A DNA stretch of 64,000 bases, taken from the NCBI RefSeq assembly GCF_009795805.1, contig NZ_WTEY01000001.1, forward strand, positions 186,001 through 250,000. The letters are read 5' to 3'. The position numbers and the translations under genes are program-made. Below, piece after piece: positions 18,858 through 31,110 of the stretch; the stretch's first letter is position 1, and every line of letters begins with the position of its first letter. The notes beneath the pieces were generated by a model, which made no database searches, was not told where the DNA came from, and saw nothing but the letters and a program-made list of their open reading frames with translations. The stretch is from Gilliamella sp. Pra-s52. GTDB taxonomy: Bacteria; Pseudomonadota; Gammaproteobacteria; Enterobacterales; Orbaceae.

Positions 18858-19796
18858 ATGGATTATCAACATAAAACAGTTTTGTTAAACGAAGCAGTAA
18901 ACGCATTAAATATAAAAAAAGATGGCATTTATGTTGATGGCACTTTTGGACGAGGAGGTCATTCTCGTTTAATACTTGAACAACTTGGTGTACAAGGTCG
19001 ATTAATTTCCATTGATCGTGATGAACATGCTGAGCAGGTCGCTTTACAAATAGAGGATCCTCGATTTACTTTTATTCGGGGTGAGTTTTCAAATCTATAT
19101 CAATATATTAATAACCTAGCGCTATTGGGAAAAATTGATGGTATTTTGCTAGATTTGGGAGTTTCATCTCCGCAAATTGATGATCCTGAACGAGGATTTT
19201 CTTTTATGCGTGATGGACCACTTGATATGCGCATGAATAACCATAAAGGTTTAACGGCAAGTGAATGGTTGTTGAATAGTGATGAAGAAAATATTACATG
19301 GGTGTTAAAAACATTCGGTGAAGAGAAATTTGCTAAGCGTATTGCTCGGGCAATTGTAGAACAAAATAAAGTTTTACCGATCACTCGTACATTGGAGTTA
19401 GCTAATTTAATTGAAAAAGCAACGCCAAGAAAAGATAAAAATAAGCATCCAGCTACACGTAGTTTTCAGGCTATTCGTATTTATATTAATAGTGAATTGG
19501 AAGAAGTTGAGCAAGCATTAAATAGTAGTTTATCAGTGCTTGCAAATCAAGGAAGATTAGCGGTTATTAGTTTTCATTCTTTAGAAGATAGAATTGTAAA
19601 ACAATTTATTAGTCAGCAAAGTAAAGGTCCTGATTTACCGAATCGATTACCTTTGACACAACAGCAAATTAAACAATATGGTGATTCTAAATTAAAATCC
19701 CTTGGTAAGATTAAACCAAGTGCTATTGAAATTAAAAATAACCCGCGTTCTCGAAGCGCAATATTAAGGGTAGCAGAAAGAAAAAATGGACAGTAA
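18858..19796 (+). CDS. rsmH: 16S rRNA (cytosine-1402-N4)-methyltransferase RsmH
   Basis: A 312-residue SAM-dependent methyltransferase (E. coli 313, formerly MraW) that modifies C1402 in the ribosomal decoding centre. The SAM-binding motif is [14 protein letters not shown], followed by [19 protein letters not shown] and [13 protein letters not shown] near the C-terminus. The start is ATG 18858; a TTG three bases earlier is in frame. It overlaps ftsL by 11 bases, indicating coupled translation. Confidence 0.96.
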   Translation: MDYQHKTVLLNEAVNALNIKKDGIYVDGTFGRGGHSRLILEQLGVQGRLISIDRDEHAEQVALQIEDPRFTFIRGEFSNLYQYINNLALLGKIDGILLDLGVSSPQIDDPERGFSFMRDGPLDMRMNNHKGLTASEWLLNSDEENITWVLKTFGEEKFAKRIARAIVEQNKVLPITRTLELANLIEKATPRKDKNKHPATRSFQAIRIYINSELEEVEQALNSSLSVLANQGRLAVISFHSLEDRIVKQFISQQSKGPDLPNRLPLTQQQIKQYGDSKLKSLGKIKPSAIEIKNNPRSRSAILRVAERKNGQ

Positions 19797-20172
19797 TCAA
19801 AACAATGATACTTTACAAGAAAAAATTTATAGTGATAAAAATATACAAAAAAGGCCAAGCAAAAGTTTAGTGGGTTTAATTATTAGTGATTTGTTTGGTC
19901 ATCAAAAACTTTCATTGTTATTACTTGTAATGATTGTTATTTCTGCTGGTGCGGTATTAATAACAACCCAACAGGTTAGAAAACAGTTATTTGAGCGTGA
20001 GCAACTTTTATTAGAACAAGATGTTTTAGAAAGCGAATGGCGAAATCTTGTTATTGAAGAAAACGTACTTGCTGATCCCAAACGTGTTGAAGATAAAGCA
20101 AAAGTTCAATTAGGTATGTCTTATGTGACACCACAAAATGAAACAGTTATTGTGATAAAGAGTAAACAATGA
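19786..20172 (+). CDS. ftsL: Cell division protein FtsL
   Basis: A 128-residue bitopic inner-membrane protein: cytoplasmic N-terminus, one transmembrane helix (about 42-62, [16 protein letters not shown]) and a periplasmic leucine-zipper-like coiled coil ([19 protein letters not shown]). FtsL forms the FtsQLB complex that activates FtsWI. Identification rests on topology, length (E. coli 121) and its invariant place between rsmH and ftsI. Its stop overlaps the ftsI start (ATGA). Confidence 0.9.
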   Translation: MDSNQNNDTLQEKIYSDKNIQKRPSKSLVGLIISDLFGHQKLSLLLLVMIVISAGAVLITTQQVRKQLFEREQLLLEQDVLESEWRNLVIEENVLADPKRVEDKAKVQLGMSYVTPQNETVIVIKSKQ

Positions 20173-21920
20173 AACCTGTCTCTAAACATAGAAAAAATAG
20201 AATTAAAAATATAAATGGTAGGAAGCAGGTTTTTACGCCCAGTCGCTTTTACATTGTATATGGTTTTATTATTTTTGCTATTATTTGTCTTATAGTTCGA
20301 ATGGCATTGTTGCAAATTATTGAACCCGATAAACTTATTGATGAAGGAAACAAACGCTCGATTCGTCACCAAGAAATGGAAGCTCCAAGAGCAATGATCA
20401 CCGATCGTAATGGTCGTGCATTAGCTGTAAGTGTGCCAATGTTTGATGTTTGGGCAGATCCTAAAATTGTTTTGCAAAAAGGAGGCGTTAAAGCAGATGA
20501 TATTCGGTGGCAAGGATTATCTAAAACACTGAATATATCAATGTCGACATTAGAGCAAAAATTGAGTAATCCTTCAATGCGATTTGTTTACTTGTCTAAA
20601 CAAGTAACTCCGACAATATCAGACTATTTAAAAAAATTGAAATTACCTGGAATCTCATTTGCAAAGATATCTAAACGCTATTATCCAGCAGCAGAAAATA
20701 TAGCACAATTAGTTGGTTTAACCGATATTGACGAAAATGGAACAGAAAAAGGTTCTGAAGGTATCGAAAAAAGTTTTAATAAATGGTTAATTGGTGAGTC
20801 AGGACAAAGAACAGTTAGACGAGATCGCGTTGGGCGTGTTATTGAAGAATTAGAACGTACAGATAGTGAGGCCGCATCAGATTTAACATTGAGTATTGAT
20901 GAGCGTTTACAATCTTTAGTTTATAGTGAATTGAGTCAAGCAGTTGAATTTAATAAAGCGGATAGTGGTACTGCAGTTTTAATTGATGTGCATACCGGTG
21001 AAATTTTAGCGATGGCAACCAATCCATCTTATAATCCCAACAATCGCTCATCGATTGATTATAGCTTACTACGGAATCGTGCTGTAACAGATGCATTTGA
21101 ACCGGGTTCTACAGTGAAACCATTAGTCGTGATGGCTGCTTTGGAGAAAAAAATTGCAGATTTAAATACAATTGTTGATACTAGACCATTTTTAGTTAAT
21201 CGTTATGAAATTAAAGATGTGTCGTATCAAAAATCATTGAATTTAGCTGGCATTTTAGAAAAATCAAGTAATGTAGGCGTCAGCAAATTGGCCTTACAAA
21301 TGCAACCTGGTGAACTAGTTGAGTATTATAGCCGCTTTGGATTAGGACAATCTACAGGGCTTGGTCTTGGTGGTGAAGTAAGTGGTTCAATTGCTGCAGA
21401 TAGAACTAGAAAATGGGCTGATATTGAACGAGCAACTTTTGCTTTTGGGTATGGATTAAGTGTCACTCCATTACAATTAGCAAGAGCATATGCAACCATT
21501 GGAAGTTATGGTATTTACCGACCCGTTTCAATTTTGAAAGTAACTGAACCAGTCAAAGGTGAGCGAGTTGTACAAGAAAATATTGCTAAAAAAGTTGTTC
21601 AATTAATGGAAGCTGTAGCTGTGACTGGCGGTGGTACTAAAGCATCCGTTCCTGGCTATAGTGTAGGTGTAAAAACAGGAACAGCTAAAAAGTTATCTGG
21701 AGGGCGCTATGTTAACCAATACTTGGCTTATACTGCGGGTATAGCTCCTGCTACAGCACCTAAATATTCCCTTGTAGTTGTTATTGATAACCCTAAGGCT
21801 GGCCAATATTACGGTGGTGCTGTTTCTGCACCAGTCTTTAGCCGTATTATGGGGGGAGTATTAAGAACGATGAATGTAAAACCCGATCGTCAAGTTGATG
21901 GTCAAATGATTATTTATTAA
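20169..21920 (+). CDS. ftsI: Peptidoglycan D,D-transpeptidase FtsI (PBP3)
   Basis: A 583-residue class B penicillin-binding protein that cross-links septal peptidoglycan. One N-terminal membrane anchor (about 30-50) is followed by a pedestal domain and a transpeptidase domain. The three active-site motifs are S-T-V-K (serine at about residue 314), SSN (about 366) and KTGT (about 501). Its partner is the glycosyltransferase FtsW encoded downstream. Confidence 0.97.
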   Translation: MKPVSKHRKNRIKNINGRKQVFTPSRFYIVYGFIIFAIICLIVRMALLQIIEPDKLIDEGNKRSIRHQEMEAPRAMITDRNGRALAVSVPMFDVWADPKIVLQKGGVKADDIRWQGLSKTLNISMSTLEQKLSNPSMRFVYLSKQVTPTISDYLKKLKLPGISFAKISKRYYPAAENIAQLVGLTDIDENGTEKGSEGIEKSFNKWLIGESGQRTVRRDRVGRVIEELERTDSEAASDLTLSIDERLQSLVYSELSQAVEFNKADSGTAVLIDVHTGEILAMATNPSYNPNNRSSIDYSLLRNRAVTDAFEPGSTVKPLVVMAALEKKIADLNTIVDTRPFLVNRYEIKDVSYQKSLNLAGILEKSSNVGVSKLALQMQPGELVEYYSRFGLGQSTGLGLGGEVSGSIAADRTRKWADIERATFAFGYGLSVTPLQLARAYATIGSYGIYRPVSILKVTEPVKGERVVQENIAKKVVQLMEAVAVTGGGTKASVPGYSVGVKTGTAKKLSGGRYVNQYLAYTAGIAPATAPKYSLVVVIDNPKAGQYYGGAVSAPVFSRIMGGVLRTMNVKPDRQVDGQMIIY

Positions 21921-21930
21921 TAGGTAGAGA

Positions 21931-23484
21931 ATGATAGCTATAAGTACATTTAAGACATTATTTGAATTATTAGGTGGAAATCGTTATCTAGAATTAGACG
22001 ATTTTCCGCTTAATCATTTACGTATTGATAGTCGCAAAGTGGAAAAAGGTGATGTGTTTGTTGCTATCAAGGGGCATACTGTTGATGGACGAGCATTTAT
22101 TCCTCAAGCCATTTCTGCAGGTGCGGTTGTTGTTATAACTGAAACAAATCGAAAATCAAATAACTTAAATATTGAGTATCTTGAGCAAGATAATAAATCA
22201 GTGGTTCCAAAAATTAGTGTATTTCAACTTTCACAGCGTTTATCATTACTTGCTAATGATTTTTATGATTCTCCATCAAAAAAATTATCGGTAATTGGGG
22301 TAACAGGAACCAATGGTAAAACAACCGTGACCCAACTTATTGCTCAGTGTACAACATTACTCAATAACAAAACGGCTATTTTAGGTACCATTGGTAATGG
22401 AATTTATAACAAACTTGAATCATCTATTAATACCACGGCATCAGCAATAGATATACAATCCTTATTAGCTGATTTTGTAAAAAAACAGGTTAATGTTGTA
22501 GCGATGGAAATTTCTTCGCATGGGCTTGCGATGGGGCGTGTTAAGGGGCTAAATTGTTCTGCAACTCTATTTACTAATTTAAGTCGTGATCATCTTGATT
22601 TCCATAAGACTATGGGTAAATATGCAAAAACAAAATGGTCGTTATTTAGTTCCGATAAAAAAGAGAAACAAGTTTTAAGTTCGGGTAAATCAATTGTTAA
22701 TTATGATGATAAATATGGTAAACGATGGATTGATAAACTTCCAGAGGTAACGGCGGTATCATGTCAGCCTAAATCATTACGTCAGTTGAAGTCTTTAAAC
22801 AGGCCTTATGTTGGCGTGTCGATGATCGAATATCATGATAAAGGAGCTCAAATTCATATGGATTCAAGTTGGGGTAATGCTATTATCAATAGTCAATTAT
22901 TAGGTGAATTTAATGTTTCTAATTTATTGCTATCTATTGCAACACTTTTAACGCTTGATTATTCTTTTTTTGCTGTTGTAAATATGGCTTGTTTTCTTAA
23001 ACCAATTTGTGGACGAATGGAAGTATTGCATGAAAATAATGGCCCTACAGTCATTGTTGATTATGCTCATACCCCCGATGCATTACAAAAAGCGTTACAG
23101 GCAAGCCGAATTCATTGTCGAGGAACATTATGGGTAATTTTTGGTTGTGGTGGTGATAGGGATACAGGGAAAAGACCATTAATGGCAGAAATCGCAGAAC
23201 AATTTTCTGATAAAATTGTACTAACCAATGATAATCCTCGAACCGAAGATGAAATGAAAATTATTCACGACATTCAGCAAGGTTTACATCATACTAATAG
23301 TGTACAAGTAATTACCGATAGAGTGCAAGCTATTGAACAAACGTTAAAGCAAGCAGGACCAAATGATGTGATTTTAATTGCAGGTAAAGGACATGAAGAT
23401 TATCAAATAATAGGTAAAACCAAATATCACTACTCAGACCAAGAAACAGTGAAACAACTTTTAGGAGTAGAGAATCGATTATGA
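21931..23484 (+). CDS. murE: UDP-MurNAc-L-Ala-D-Glu:meso-diaminopimelate ligase MurE
   Basis: A 517-residue cytoplasmic Mur ligase (E. coli 495) that adds the third peptide residue. The ATP-binding loop GVTGTNGKTTVTQL begins at about residue 123. The motif DNPR in LTNDNPRTEDE (about 433) is diagnostic for meso-diaminopimelate as substrate, as expected for a Gram-negative wall. It is slightly longer than E. coli MurE because of loops in the N-terminal half. It overlaps murF by 4 bases (ATGA). Confidence 0.97.
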   Translation: MIAISTFKTLFELLGGNRYLELDDFPLNHLRIDSRKVEKGDVFVAIKGHTVDGRAFIPQAISAGAVVVITETNRKSNNLNIEYLEQDNKSVVPKISVFQLSQRLSLLANDFYDSPSKKLSVIGVTGTNGKTTVTQLIAQCTTLLNNKTAILGTIGNGIYNKLESSINTTASAIDIQSLLADFVKKQVNVVAMEISSHGLAMGRVKGLNCSATLFTNLSRDHLDFHKTMGKYAKTKWSLFSSDKKEKQVLSSGKSIVNYDDKYGKRWIDKLPEVTAVSCQPKSLRQLKSLNRPYVGVSMIEYHDKGAQIHMDSSWGNAIINSQLLGEFNVSNLLLSIATLLTLDYSFFAVVNMACFLKPICGRMEVLHENNGPTVIVDYAHTPDALQKALQASRIHCRGTLWVIFGCGGDRDTGKRPLMAEIAEQFSDKIVLTNDNPRTEDEMKIIHDIQQGLHHTNSVQVITDRVQAIEQTLKQAGPNDVILIAGKGHEDYQIIGKTKYHYSDQETVKQLLGVENRL

Positions 23485-24836
23485 TTCCAGTAAAAATTAA
23501 ACAAATAAAAGAAGTAGTGAATGGTGATTCTTATCATATTCAAGACGAAAATTGTATTATTGACTCTATTTGTACCGATTCCAGAACAATTGATAAACAA
23601 TCTTTATTTGTTGCACTTGTTGGTAATAATTTTGATGGACATGCTTTTGCTGAACAATCCATTAGAGATGGCGCTATAGCTGTGATTGTAGATCGTAAAC
23701 TTGATAAAACAATACCTCAGATTGTCGTTAAAGATACTCGACTAGCTTTAGGTCAAATTGCTAATTTTGTACGCCAGCAAAGTATGGTTAAAATTGTTGC
23801 ACTTACAGGATCATCCGGTAAAACATCAGTTAAAGAAATGACTGCCGCAATTTTGCAAAATTGTGGACAAACTCTTTATACGCAGGGTAATTTTAATAAT
23901 GATATTGGCGTGCCATTGACGATATTAAGATTAACCACGCAAGATCAGTTTGCTGTAATAGAATTAGGAGCAAATCATATCGGTGAAATTACCTATACTA
24001 CAAATATTGTCAAACCACACAGTGCTTTAATTAATAATATTGCTGAGGCACATATTGAAGGGTTTGGTTCACTTGACGGTGTGGCGGCGGCTAAAGGTGA
24101 GATTTTTGAAGGTTTATCTAAAGATGGTATTGCTATCATTAATTTGGATAGTTGCTCAAATAAATGGTTTGCTCAGTTAGCAAATAAAACCGTTTGGACA
24201 TTTTCGTTATCTAATTTTTCGGCTGATTTTTATGCAAGTAACATTCAATATGCTGAAAGTACAACCTTTACATTACATACGCCGAATGGCGAATGCTCAA
24301 TTATATTACCTCTAATTGGATTACATAATGTTTCAAATGCTATCGCGGCATCAGCTTTAGCGCTTTCTGTTGGTGCAACACTTAATCAGATACAACAAGG
24401 TTTAGCCTCTTTAAAACCTGTAAAAGGTCGGTTATTCCCAATAAGGTTAAATCAAACTCAATTAATTTGGGATGATTCTTATAATGCCAATGTTGGCTCA
24501 ATGTCAGCAGCAGTAAAAGTGTTGGCAAAACAACCTGGCTATCGAATTTTGGTAGTTGGTGATATAGGGGAACTAGGTCCTGAATCTGAAAAATATCATC
24601 GACAAATAGGTGAACTTGCCCGTAATGAAAAGATTGATTGTGTAGTAAGTATAGGGAAATTAAGCAGATTTATTAGCCAGTATAGCTGTGAGGGTCACCA
24701 TTTTAATAATAAGCAAGATGCAGTGAATTTTCTGTTAACGTTATTACGTCAATACCCAATTTTAACTATGTTAATTAAGGGGTCTCGTAGTGCCAAAATG
24801 GAAGAAATCATCGAAAAAATTCAAATTAAGCAATAA
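23481..24836 (+). CDS. murF: UDP-MurNAc-tripeptide:D-Ala-D-Ala ligase MurF
   Basis: A 451-residue Mur ligase (E. coli 452) that completes the pentapeptide by adding D-Ala-D-Ala made by DdlB. The ATP loop is LTGSSGKTSVKEM at about residue 109; VKGRLFPIRLNQTQLIWDDSYNANVGSM is the conserved C-terminal stretch. AGGAG near the end of murE provides its ribosome binding site. Confidence 0.96.
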   Translation: MIPVKIKQIKEVVNGDSYHIQDENCIIDSICTDSRTIDKQSLFVALVGNNFDGHAFAEQSIRDGAIAVIVDRKLDKTIPQIVVKDTRLALGQIANFVRQQSMVKIVALTGSSGKTSVKEMTAAILQNCGQTLYTQGNFNNDIGVPLTILRLTTQDQFAVIELGANHIGEITYTTNIVKPHSALINNIAEAHIEGFGSLDGVAAAKGEIFEGLSKDGIAIINLDSCSNKWFAQLANKTVWTFSLSNFSADFYASNIQYAESTTFTLHTPNGECSIILPLIGLHNVSNAIAASALALSVGATLNQIQQGLASLKPVKGRLFPIRLNQTQLIWDDSYNANVGSMSAAVKVLAKQPGYRILVVGDIGELGPESEKYHRQIGELARNEKIDCVVSIGKLSRFISQYSCEGHHFNNKQDAVNFLLTLLRQYPILTMLIKGSRSAKMEEIIEKIQIKQ

Positions 24837-24854
24837 AGCGTTAGGATTAAAATT

Positions 24855-25937
24855 ATGTTGGTGTGGATATCAGAATATTTAGTGAAACATTTTACCTTTT
24901 TTAATGTTATCTCTTATTTAACAGTAAGAGCGATTTTGGGGTTATTAACTTCTTTAGCGATTTCTTTATTTTTTGGTCAGAAAGTTATTGATAGGTTACA
25001 AAGATTGCAAATTGGGCAAGTTATTCGCCATGATGGACCTGAATCACATTTAAGTAAAAAAGGAACGCCTACTATGGGAGGGGTGCTTATTTTAGCATCT
25101 ATTGTATTATCGGTACTTTTATGGGCAGATCTTCGCAATCCTTATGTTTGGGTAACCTTATTTGTTTTAATTGGTTATGGCATTATTGGCTTTATTGATG
25201 ATTATTTAAAGGTAATCCGTAAAAATAGTGCCGGCCTTATTGCAAAATGGAAGTATTTTTGGCAATCGGTTATTGCGTTAATTGTTGCTTTTGGTCTTTA
25301 TGTTTACGGAAAAGATAGTACAGTAACAATGCTCGTTTTACCATTTTTTAAAGATGTTATGCCTCAATTAGGATTATTATTTATTCTACTTAGTTATATT
25401 GTGATTGTTGGGGCTGGGAATGCCGTTAATTTAACTGATGGGCTTGATGGGCTTGCCATTATGCCAACTGTTTTTGTTGCTGCTGGTTTTGCCCTTGTAT
25501 CTTGGGCAACAGGTAATGTTAATTTTGCTGCTTACTTACATATTCCTTATATCAAATTTAGTGGCGAATTAATGATTGCCTGTACCGCAATTATTGGTGC
25601 TGGCCTTGGTTTTTTATGGTTTAACACCTATCCTGCTATGGTTTTTATGGGAGATGTCGGCTCATTAGCTTTGGGTGGTGTGTTTGGAATTATTGCTGTT
25701 TTATTAAGACAAGAATTTTTATTACTAATTATGGGTGGAATTTTTGTTATCGAAACTTTATCAGTAATTTTACAAGTAGGATCATATAAATTAAGAGGCA
25801 AAAGAATATTCAAAATGGCACCAATTCATCATCATTATGAACTAAAAGGTTGGCCGGAGCCTCGAGTTATTGTACGTTTTTGGATTATTTCATTAATGTT
25901 GGTTTTAATTGGGTTATTAACCTTGAAATTACGATAA
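24855..25937 (+). CDS. mraY: Phospho-MurNAc-pentapeptide translocase MraY
   Basis: A 360-residue inner-membrane enzyme, equal in length to the E. coli protein, that transfers phospho-MurNAc-pentapeptide to undecaprenyl phosphate to give lipid I. Ten membrane helices are predicted. Catalytic motifs include [23 protein letters not shown] (DD motif), [14 protein letters not shown] and [14 protein letters not shown]. Confidence 0.98.
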   Translation: MLVWISEYLVKHFTFFNVISYLTVRAILGLLTSLAISLFFGQKVIDRLQRLQIGQVIRHDGPESHLSKKGTPTMGGVLILASIVLSVLLWADLRNPYVWVTLFVLIGYGIIGFIDDYLKVIRKNSAGLIAKWKYFWQSVIALIVAFGLYVYGKDSTVTMLVLPFFKDVMPQLGLLFILLSYIVIVGAGNAVNLTDGLDGLAIMPTVFVAAGFALVSWATGNVNFAAYLHIPYIKFSGELMIACTAIIGAGLGFLWFNTYPAMVFMGDVGSLALGGVFGIIAVLLRQEFLLLIMGGIFVIETLSVILQVGSYKLRGKRIFKMAPIHHHYELKGWPEPRVIVRFWIISLMLVLIGLLTLKLR

Positions 25938-25961
25938 TTTAAAATAGATCAGGATTGAATC

Positions 25962-27296
25962 ATGGTTAACTATCAGGGCAAAAATATTGTAATTATTGGA
26001 TTAGGTATTACAGGTCTTTCTTGTGTTGATTATTTTCTTGACCAAAACGTTATCCCAAAGGTAATTGATACTCGTTTAAAGCCACAAGGATTAGAGCAAT
26101 TAGATAATCGTGTTAATTATCATTTAGGCGGTTTAAATATTGATTGGTTGTTAAAAGCTGATTTAATTATCACTAGTCCAGGTGTCGCATTATCAACTCC
26201 AGAATTGAAAAAAGCAGCTGAAAAAGGTATTGAAATTATTGGTGATATAGAACTTTTTTGTCGTGAAGTTAATTTACAACCAAATAAAAAAATTGTTGCG
26301 ATCACAGGAGCTAATGGTAAAACAACGGTGACGACATTGGTAGGTGATATTATTAAAGCATCAGGTGTCAAAGTTTGCGTTGGCGGTAATATTGGGCAAC
26401 CAGCATTATCTCTATTAAACCAAGATTACGATATATATGTTCTTGAACTATCAAGTTTTCAGCTAGAAACAACATATAGTTTACAAGCTACTGTTGCAAC
26501 AATTTTAAATATTTCAGAAGATCATATGGATCGATATCCTCTTGGTTTAATGCAATATGTCGAGGCTAAACAACGTATTTATCATAATGCTAAATATTGT
26601 GTAATTAACAGTGATGATAAATTAACTATTCCAACTGATAAACAACTCAACTGTGTTTCATTTGGTGTGAATAAAGGTGATTATCATTTAGGCGTTCACT
26701 ATGAACACCTCATTGCACAAGGACAAAGTGTGTTAGATACTAAAATGATAAAACTAATTGGATGCCACAACTATCTTAATGCATTAGCGGCTTTAGCGAT
26801 TGCTGATAAATTAAATGTTTCACGACAATCAAGTTTAACAACAATTGCTTCATTTAAAGGCTTGCCTCATCGTTTTGAGTTGGTTTTTGAGAAAAATGAT
26901 GTAAAGTGGATTAATGATTCTAAAGCGACCAATGTAGGTAGTACTGAAGCTGCACTGAAAAGTATTATTTGCCACGGTAAACTATACTTACTATTAGGTG
27001 GTGATGGTAAATCAGCTGATTTTTCTCCTCTATTACCTTACTTACAAAGTAACAACCTTGAGGTTTTTTGTTTTGGGCGAGATCGTTATTTGCTTGGTAA
27101 ATTAGCTCCTAATATAACAACAATAACTGAAACAATGGCTGAATCAATACAAATTATTGCTCAAAAGGTGGTATCAAATGATGTGGTTTTGCTATCCCCA
27201 GCTTGTGCAAGTTTAGATCAATTTAAAAATTATATTGAACGAGGAAATCAATTTGCAAAATTAGCCAAAAAATATGTTCAAAGAGGTAAAAAATGA
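25962..27296 (+). CDS. murD: UDP-MurNAc-L-alanine:D-glutamate ligase MurD
   Basis: A 444-residue cytoplasmic Mur ligase (E. coli 438) that adds D-glutamate as second residue of the stem peptide. The N-terminal UDP-binding Rossmann motif [13 protein letters not shown] is followed by the ATP loop [14 protein letters not shown] at about residue 113 and [24 protein letters not shown]. Its last codon overlaps the ftsW start. Confidence 0.97.
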   Translation: MVNYQGKNIVIIGLGITGLSCVDYFLDQNVIPKVIDTRLKPQGLEQLDNRVNYHLGGLNIDWLLKADLIITSPGVALSTPELKKAAEKGIEIIGDIELFCREVNLQPNKKIVAITGANGKTTVTTLVGDIIKASGVKVCVGGNIGQPALSLLNQDYDIYVLELSSFQLETTYSLQATVATILNISEDHMDRYPLGLMQYVEAKQRIYHNAKYCVINSDDKLTIPTDKQLNCVSFGVNKGDYHLGVHYEHLIAQGQSVLDTKMIKLIGCHNYLNALAALAIADKLNVSRQSSLTTIASFKGLPHRFELVFEKNDVKWINDSKATNVGSTEAALKSIICHGKLYLLLGGDGKSADFSPLLPYLQSNNLEVFCFGRDRYLLGKLAPNITTITETMAESIQIIAQKVVSNDVVLLSPACASLDQFKNYIERGNQFAKLAKKYVQRGKK

Positions 27297-28444
27297 CATT
27301 TTTTTGGTTAAGAAAACAAGTTAATCCGCATATACCTTTTGATAACCAATTACTTTGGACTGTGCTTGGTTTAATGATTTTTGGTTTAATAATGGTGACA
27401 TCATCTTCAATGTCATTTAATGAAAGCAATCCTTTTTTTTATACTCAACGAGAGCTTATTCAATTAGGACTATCGTTATTTTTAATGTTTATTACACTGT
27501 ATATTCCAATGCAACGTTGGCAGCAATTTAGCTCAATATTACTAATTATTGCTATTATTATGTTAATTGTTGTACTTGGTATAGGTTCTTCGATTAATGG
27601 TGCATCTCGTTGGATACCTCTCGGAGTATTTAATTTCCAGCCTGCAGAGCTTTCAAAATTAGCTTTATTTTTATTTTTAGCTGGTTATTTATCACGTAAA
27701 TTTGAAGAAGTAAAAAATGGCTTTTGGGGATTTTTTAAACCAATGGTTGTTATGGCTGTACTTTCCGTTTTGTTACTTAAACAACCTGATTTAGGTACTG
27801 TTATCGTCTTATTTATGGTAACTATTGGCATCTTATTTATTGCTGGTGCTCAATTGTGGCAATTTATCGCTATTTTACTAACTGGTGTTGGTGCTGTTAT
27901 TTGTTTGATTTTATATGAAGCGTACCGTTTAACTCGATTATTGACTTTTCTTGACCCTTGGCAAGATGCAACGGGTTCAGGTTATCAATTAGTTGCATCT
28001 TTAATGGCAATTGGTAGTGGTGGTATTACCGGGCAAGGTATGGGTAACTCTATTCTAAAATTAGGTTACCTACCTGAATGTCATACCGATTTTATTTTTT
28101 CAATTATTTCTGAAGAATATGGATATATAGGTGTAGTTGCTTTATTGTCATTACTTTTCTTTTTGACATTTAAAGCGTTAGCAATTGGTTATCGGGCCTT
28201 GAATGAAGGCTCATTGTTTTCAGGTTATTTAGCTTGTGAAATTGGTATATGGTTTGGTTTTCAAACATTTGTTAACGTTGGTGTTACATCTGGTATGTTA
28301 CCAACCAAAGGATTAACATTACCCTTTATTAGTTATGGTGGTTCAAGCCTTATTGTGATGAGTATTGCAGTTGCAATATTACTTAGAATAGATTTTGAAT
28401 TTAGACAACAACAAGCACAAGCAAGAATAAGGTTAATAAAATAA
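27293..28444 (+). CDS. ftsW: Septal peptidoglycan glycosyltransferase FtsW
   Basis: A 383-residue SEDS-family polytopic inner-membrane protein (about ten helices) that polymerises lipid II at the septum together with FtsI. The SEDS signature near the C-terminus is [32 protein letters not shown] carries the region of the catalytic aspartate. It is about 30 residues shorter than E. coli FtsW at the N-terminus. It overlaps murD by 4 bases and murG by 1. Confidence 0.95.
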   Translation: MTFFWLRKQVNPHIPFDNQLLWTVLGLMIFGLIMVTSSSMSFNESNPFFYTQRELIQLGLSLFLMFITLYIPMQRWQQFSSILLIIAIIMLIVVLGIGSSINGASRWIPLGVFNFQPAELSKLALFLFLAGYLSRKFEEVKNGFWGFFKPMVVMAVLSVLLLKQPDLGTVIVLFMVTIGILFIAGAQLWQFIAILLTGVGAVICLILYEAYRLTRLLTFLDPWQDATGSGYQLVASLMAIGSGGITGQGMGNSILKLGYLPECHTDFIFSIISEEYGYIGVVALLSLLFFLTFKALAIGYRALNEGSLFSGYLACEIGIWFGFQTFVNVGVTSGMLPTKGLTLPFISYGGSSLIVMSIAVAILLRIDFEFRQQQAQARIRLIK

Positions 28445-29496
28445 TGAAAAAGTTATTAGTTATGGCAGGTGGAACAGGTGGGCACGTCTTTCCTGGTATT
28501 ACTGTTGCACATTATTTAATAAAGCAAGGTTGGCAAGTCAGATGGTTAGGTACCGCAGACCGAATGGAAGCGCAGTTAGTTCCTAAAAATGGTATTGAGA
28601 TCGATTTTATTGAAATATCAGGGCTACGAGGAAAAGGTGTTATGGCATTATTAAAAGCACCCTATAAAATTATAAAAGCAGTCTTACAAGCTAGAAAAAT
28701 ATTGAAAACTTATCGTCCTGATGTCGTTCTTGGTATGGGGGGGTATGTTTCTGGTCCTGGAGGCATTGCGGCAAAAACACTTGGTATACCAATTGTAGTG
28801 CATGAACAAAATGGTATAGCAGGTTTAACCAACAAGTGGTTAGCTAAAATTGCAACTAAAGTTTTGCAAGCATTCCCTACAGCTTTTCCTAAAGCTGCAG
28901 TAGTTGGTAATCCTGTACGTAGTGACCTTTTAACTGTTGAAAAACCAGAGGAAAGATTCAAGAATCGTAATGGGCCAATTAGAGTATTGGTTATGGGTGG
29001 CAGTCAAGGGGCTAAAATTATTAATGATATTGTACCTCAAGTTATAACCAAATTATCGAATAAATATGTAGTATGGCATCAAACAGGTAAAGGAATGTTA
29101 GATTCGGTAATCGATTCTTACCAAAGCTGTGATATGACCAATAATAAAGTGACTGAGTTTATATCTGATATTGCAGAAGCATATAATTGGGCTGATATTG
29201 TGATTTGTCGCAGTGGAGCATTAACTGTTAGTGAAATTGAGGTTGTTGGTATTGGTGCTATTTTTGTACCTTTTATGCATAAAGATCGTCAGCAGTTTTG
29301 GAATGCAAAATCATTGTCGGATATAGGTGCTGCAGATATTATAGATCAACCCAATTTTAACGCTGAGTCATTATTAAAACTATTATTAAATTTGAACCGT
29401 GATAAGTTAACTGAAATGGCAATTAAAGCTAAAAGTTTATCTATTGTGAATTCGACAGAGAGAGTAGCGGAAACCCTTAACTCAGTGGTAAAATAG
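28444..29496 (+). CDS. murG: UDP-GlcNAc:lipid I N-acetylglucosaminyltransferase MurG
   Basis: A 350-residue peripheral GT-B glycosyltransferase (E. coli 355) that makes lipid II on the inner face of the cytoplasmic membrane. It shows [10 protein letters not shown] at residues 9-18, [25 protein letters not shown] and [13 protein letters not shown]. The start codon shares its first base with the ftsW stop. Confidence 0.97.
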   Translation: MKKLLVMAGGTGGHVFPGITVAHYLIKQGWQVRWLGTADRMEAQLVPKNGIEIDFIEISGLRGKGVMALLKAPYKIIKAVLQARKILKTYRPDVVLGMGGYVSGPGGIAAKTLGIPIVVHEQNGIAGLTNKWLAKIATKVLQAFPTAFPKAAVVGNPVRSDLLTVEKPEERFKNRNGPIRVLVMGGSQGAKIINDIVPQVITKLSNKYVVWHQTGKGMLDSVIDSYQSCDMTNNKVTEFISDIAEAYNWADIVICRSGALTVSEIEVVGIGAIFVPFMHKDRQQFWNAKSLSDIGAADIIDQPNFNAESLLKLLLNLNRDKLTEMAIKAKSLSIVNSTERVAETLNSVVK

Positions 29497-29659
29497 TTAT
29501 TTTTTAACATGAATTTATGTAATAATTTTTGTCAAAAAAATCAGAGTAATTGTACGTTTGAGATGATGGATGGTTTTGGACAAAATAATTAAAATACAAA
29601 TATTTAATTATACTGTGATTCAGCACACTACACAATAAAGAATGATTAGGAGTTCAATA

Positions 29660-31108
29660 GTGAATACAAAGGAATTAGCGAAATTAAGAGCAATTATTCC
29701 TGAAATGAAACGAGTCAAACATATCCATTTTGTGGGTATTGGTGGTGCTGGTATGGGTGGTATCGCGGAAGTTTTAGCTAATGAAGGATATGAAATTAGC
29801 GGTTCAGATATTGCTGAAAATACTGTGACTCAACATCTAGAAACGTTAGGGGCAAAAATTGTTATTGGTCATGTTGCCGAAAATGTAATTAATTCAAGTG
29901 TTGTTGTTATTTCATCTGCAATTTCGCAAGATAATATAGAAGTGATAGCTGCACGTGAGGAGCGTATACCGGTAATTCAACGAGCTGAAATGTTGGCTGA
30001 ATTAATGCGTTTTCGTTATGGAATTGCTATTGCTGGTACACATGGTAAAACCACTACTACTGCAATGGTTACTGCTATCTATGCAGAAGCAAACCTTGAC
30101 CCAACATTTGTTAATGGTGGTTTAGTTAAGGCTGCTGGAACTCATGCTCAATTGGGTAGCAGCCGCTATTTTATTGCTGAAGCAGATGAAAGCGATGCAT
30201 CGTTTCTTCATTTGCAACCAATGGTCTCCATTATCACAAATATTGAACCAGACCATATGGATACTTATCAAGGTAGTGTTGATAATCTTAAACAAACATT
30301 TATCTCCTTTTTACGTAACCTTCCATTCTATGGGTTAGCTATTATGTGTTACGACGATCCTATTAATCGCGAATTATTACCGATTGTTGGACGTAAAATA
30401 ATTACTTATGGGTTTAATGAAGAAGCAGACGTTGTTATCAAAAATTATCGTCAAGAACGGGGTGTAAGTTATTACACGGTTTGTCGTCCAAGTTATAAAG
30501 ATTTACAGATTGCGCTAAATGCACCAGGTAAACATAATGCTTTAAACTCGGTAGCTGCAATTATTGCTGCAACCGAAGAAGGTATTGATGATGAATCAAT
30601 TATAAATGCATTAGCTAAATTTGCGGGTACTAGTCGGCGTTTTGATTTATTGGGTGTTTTTCCTCATGTTGATGGTGGTGATATTATGATGGTTGATGAT
30701 TATGGTCATCACCCTAGTGAGGTTAATGCAACTATTCAGGCTGCAAAAAACGGTTGGCCAGAACGACGACTTGTAATGTTATTTCAACCTCATCGATACA
30801 CACGTACTCGTGATTTATTTGATGATTTTGCACAAGTACTTTCTCAAGTCGATGCGCTTATAATGTTAGAGGTTTATTCAGCTGGAGAACAGCCTATCGC
30901 TGGAGCAGACAGCCGATCTTTGTGCCGTTCAATACGTAATCGAGGTAAAGTTGATCCAATTTATGTTTCTGATTTAGATTTGTTGCCTGAAATCATGCAA
31001 GAAATATTACAAGGTGGTGATTTGTTAATTACACAAGGAGCAGGTAGTGTTGGTCGTATAGCGCGCCAATTAGCCGAAATTCAATTATTTTCAAAAGAGG
31101 TTCTATAA
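29660..31108 (+). CDS. murC: UDP-N-acetylmuramate:L-alanine ligase MurC
   Basis: A 482-residue Mur ligase (E. coli 491) that adds L-alanine as first residue of the stem peptide. It has [17 protein letters not shown] at the N-terminus, the ATP loop [12 protein letters not shown] at about residue 126 and [14 protein letters not shown]. The start is taken as GTG 29660 because AGGAG (29648-29652) lies seven bases before it and [10 protein letters not shown] matches E. coli; the ATG at 29642 overlaps that site. A 163-base gap separates it from murG, the only sizeable gap in the cluster besides that before ftsZ; it contains a TATACT that may belong to an internal promoter. Confidence 0.96.
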   Translation: MNTKELAKLRAIIPEMKRVKHIHFVGIGGAGMGGIAEVLANEGYEISGSDIAENTVTQHLETLGAKIVIGHVAENVINSSVVVISSAISQDNIEVIAAREERIPVIQRAEMLAELMRFRYGIAIAGTHGKTTTTAMVTAIYAEANLDPTFVNGGLVKAAGTHAQLGSSRYFIAEADESDASFLHLQPMVSIITNIEPDHMDTYQGSVDNLKQTFISFLRNLPFYGLAIMCYDDPINRELLPIVGRKIITYGFNEEADVVIKNYRQERGVSYYTVCRPSYKDLQIALNAPGKHNALNSVAAIIAATEEGIDDESIINALAKFAGTSRRFDLLGVFPHVDGGDIMMVDDYGHHPSEVNATIQAAKNGWPERRLVMLFQPHRYTRTRDLFDDFAQVLSQVDALIMLEVYSAGEQPIAGADSRSLCRSIRNRGKVDPIYVSDLDLLPEIMQEILQGGDLLITQGAGSVGRIARQLAEIQLFSKEVL

Positions 31109-31110
31109 AA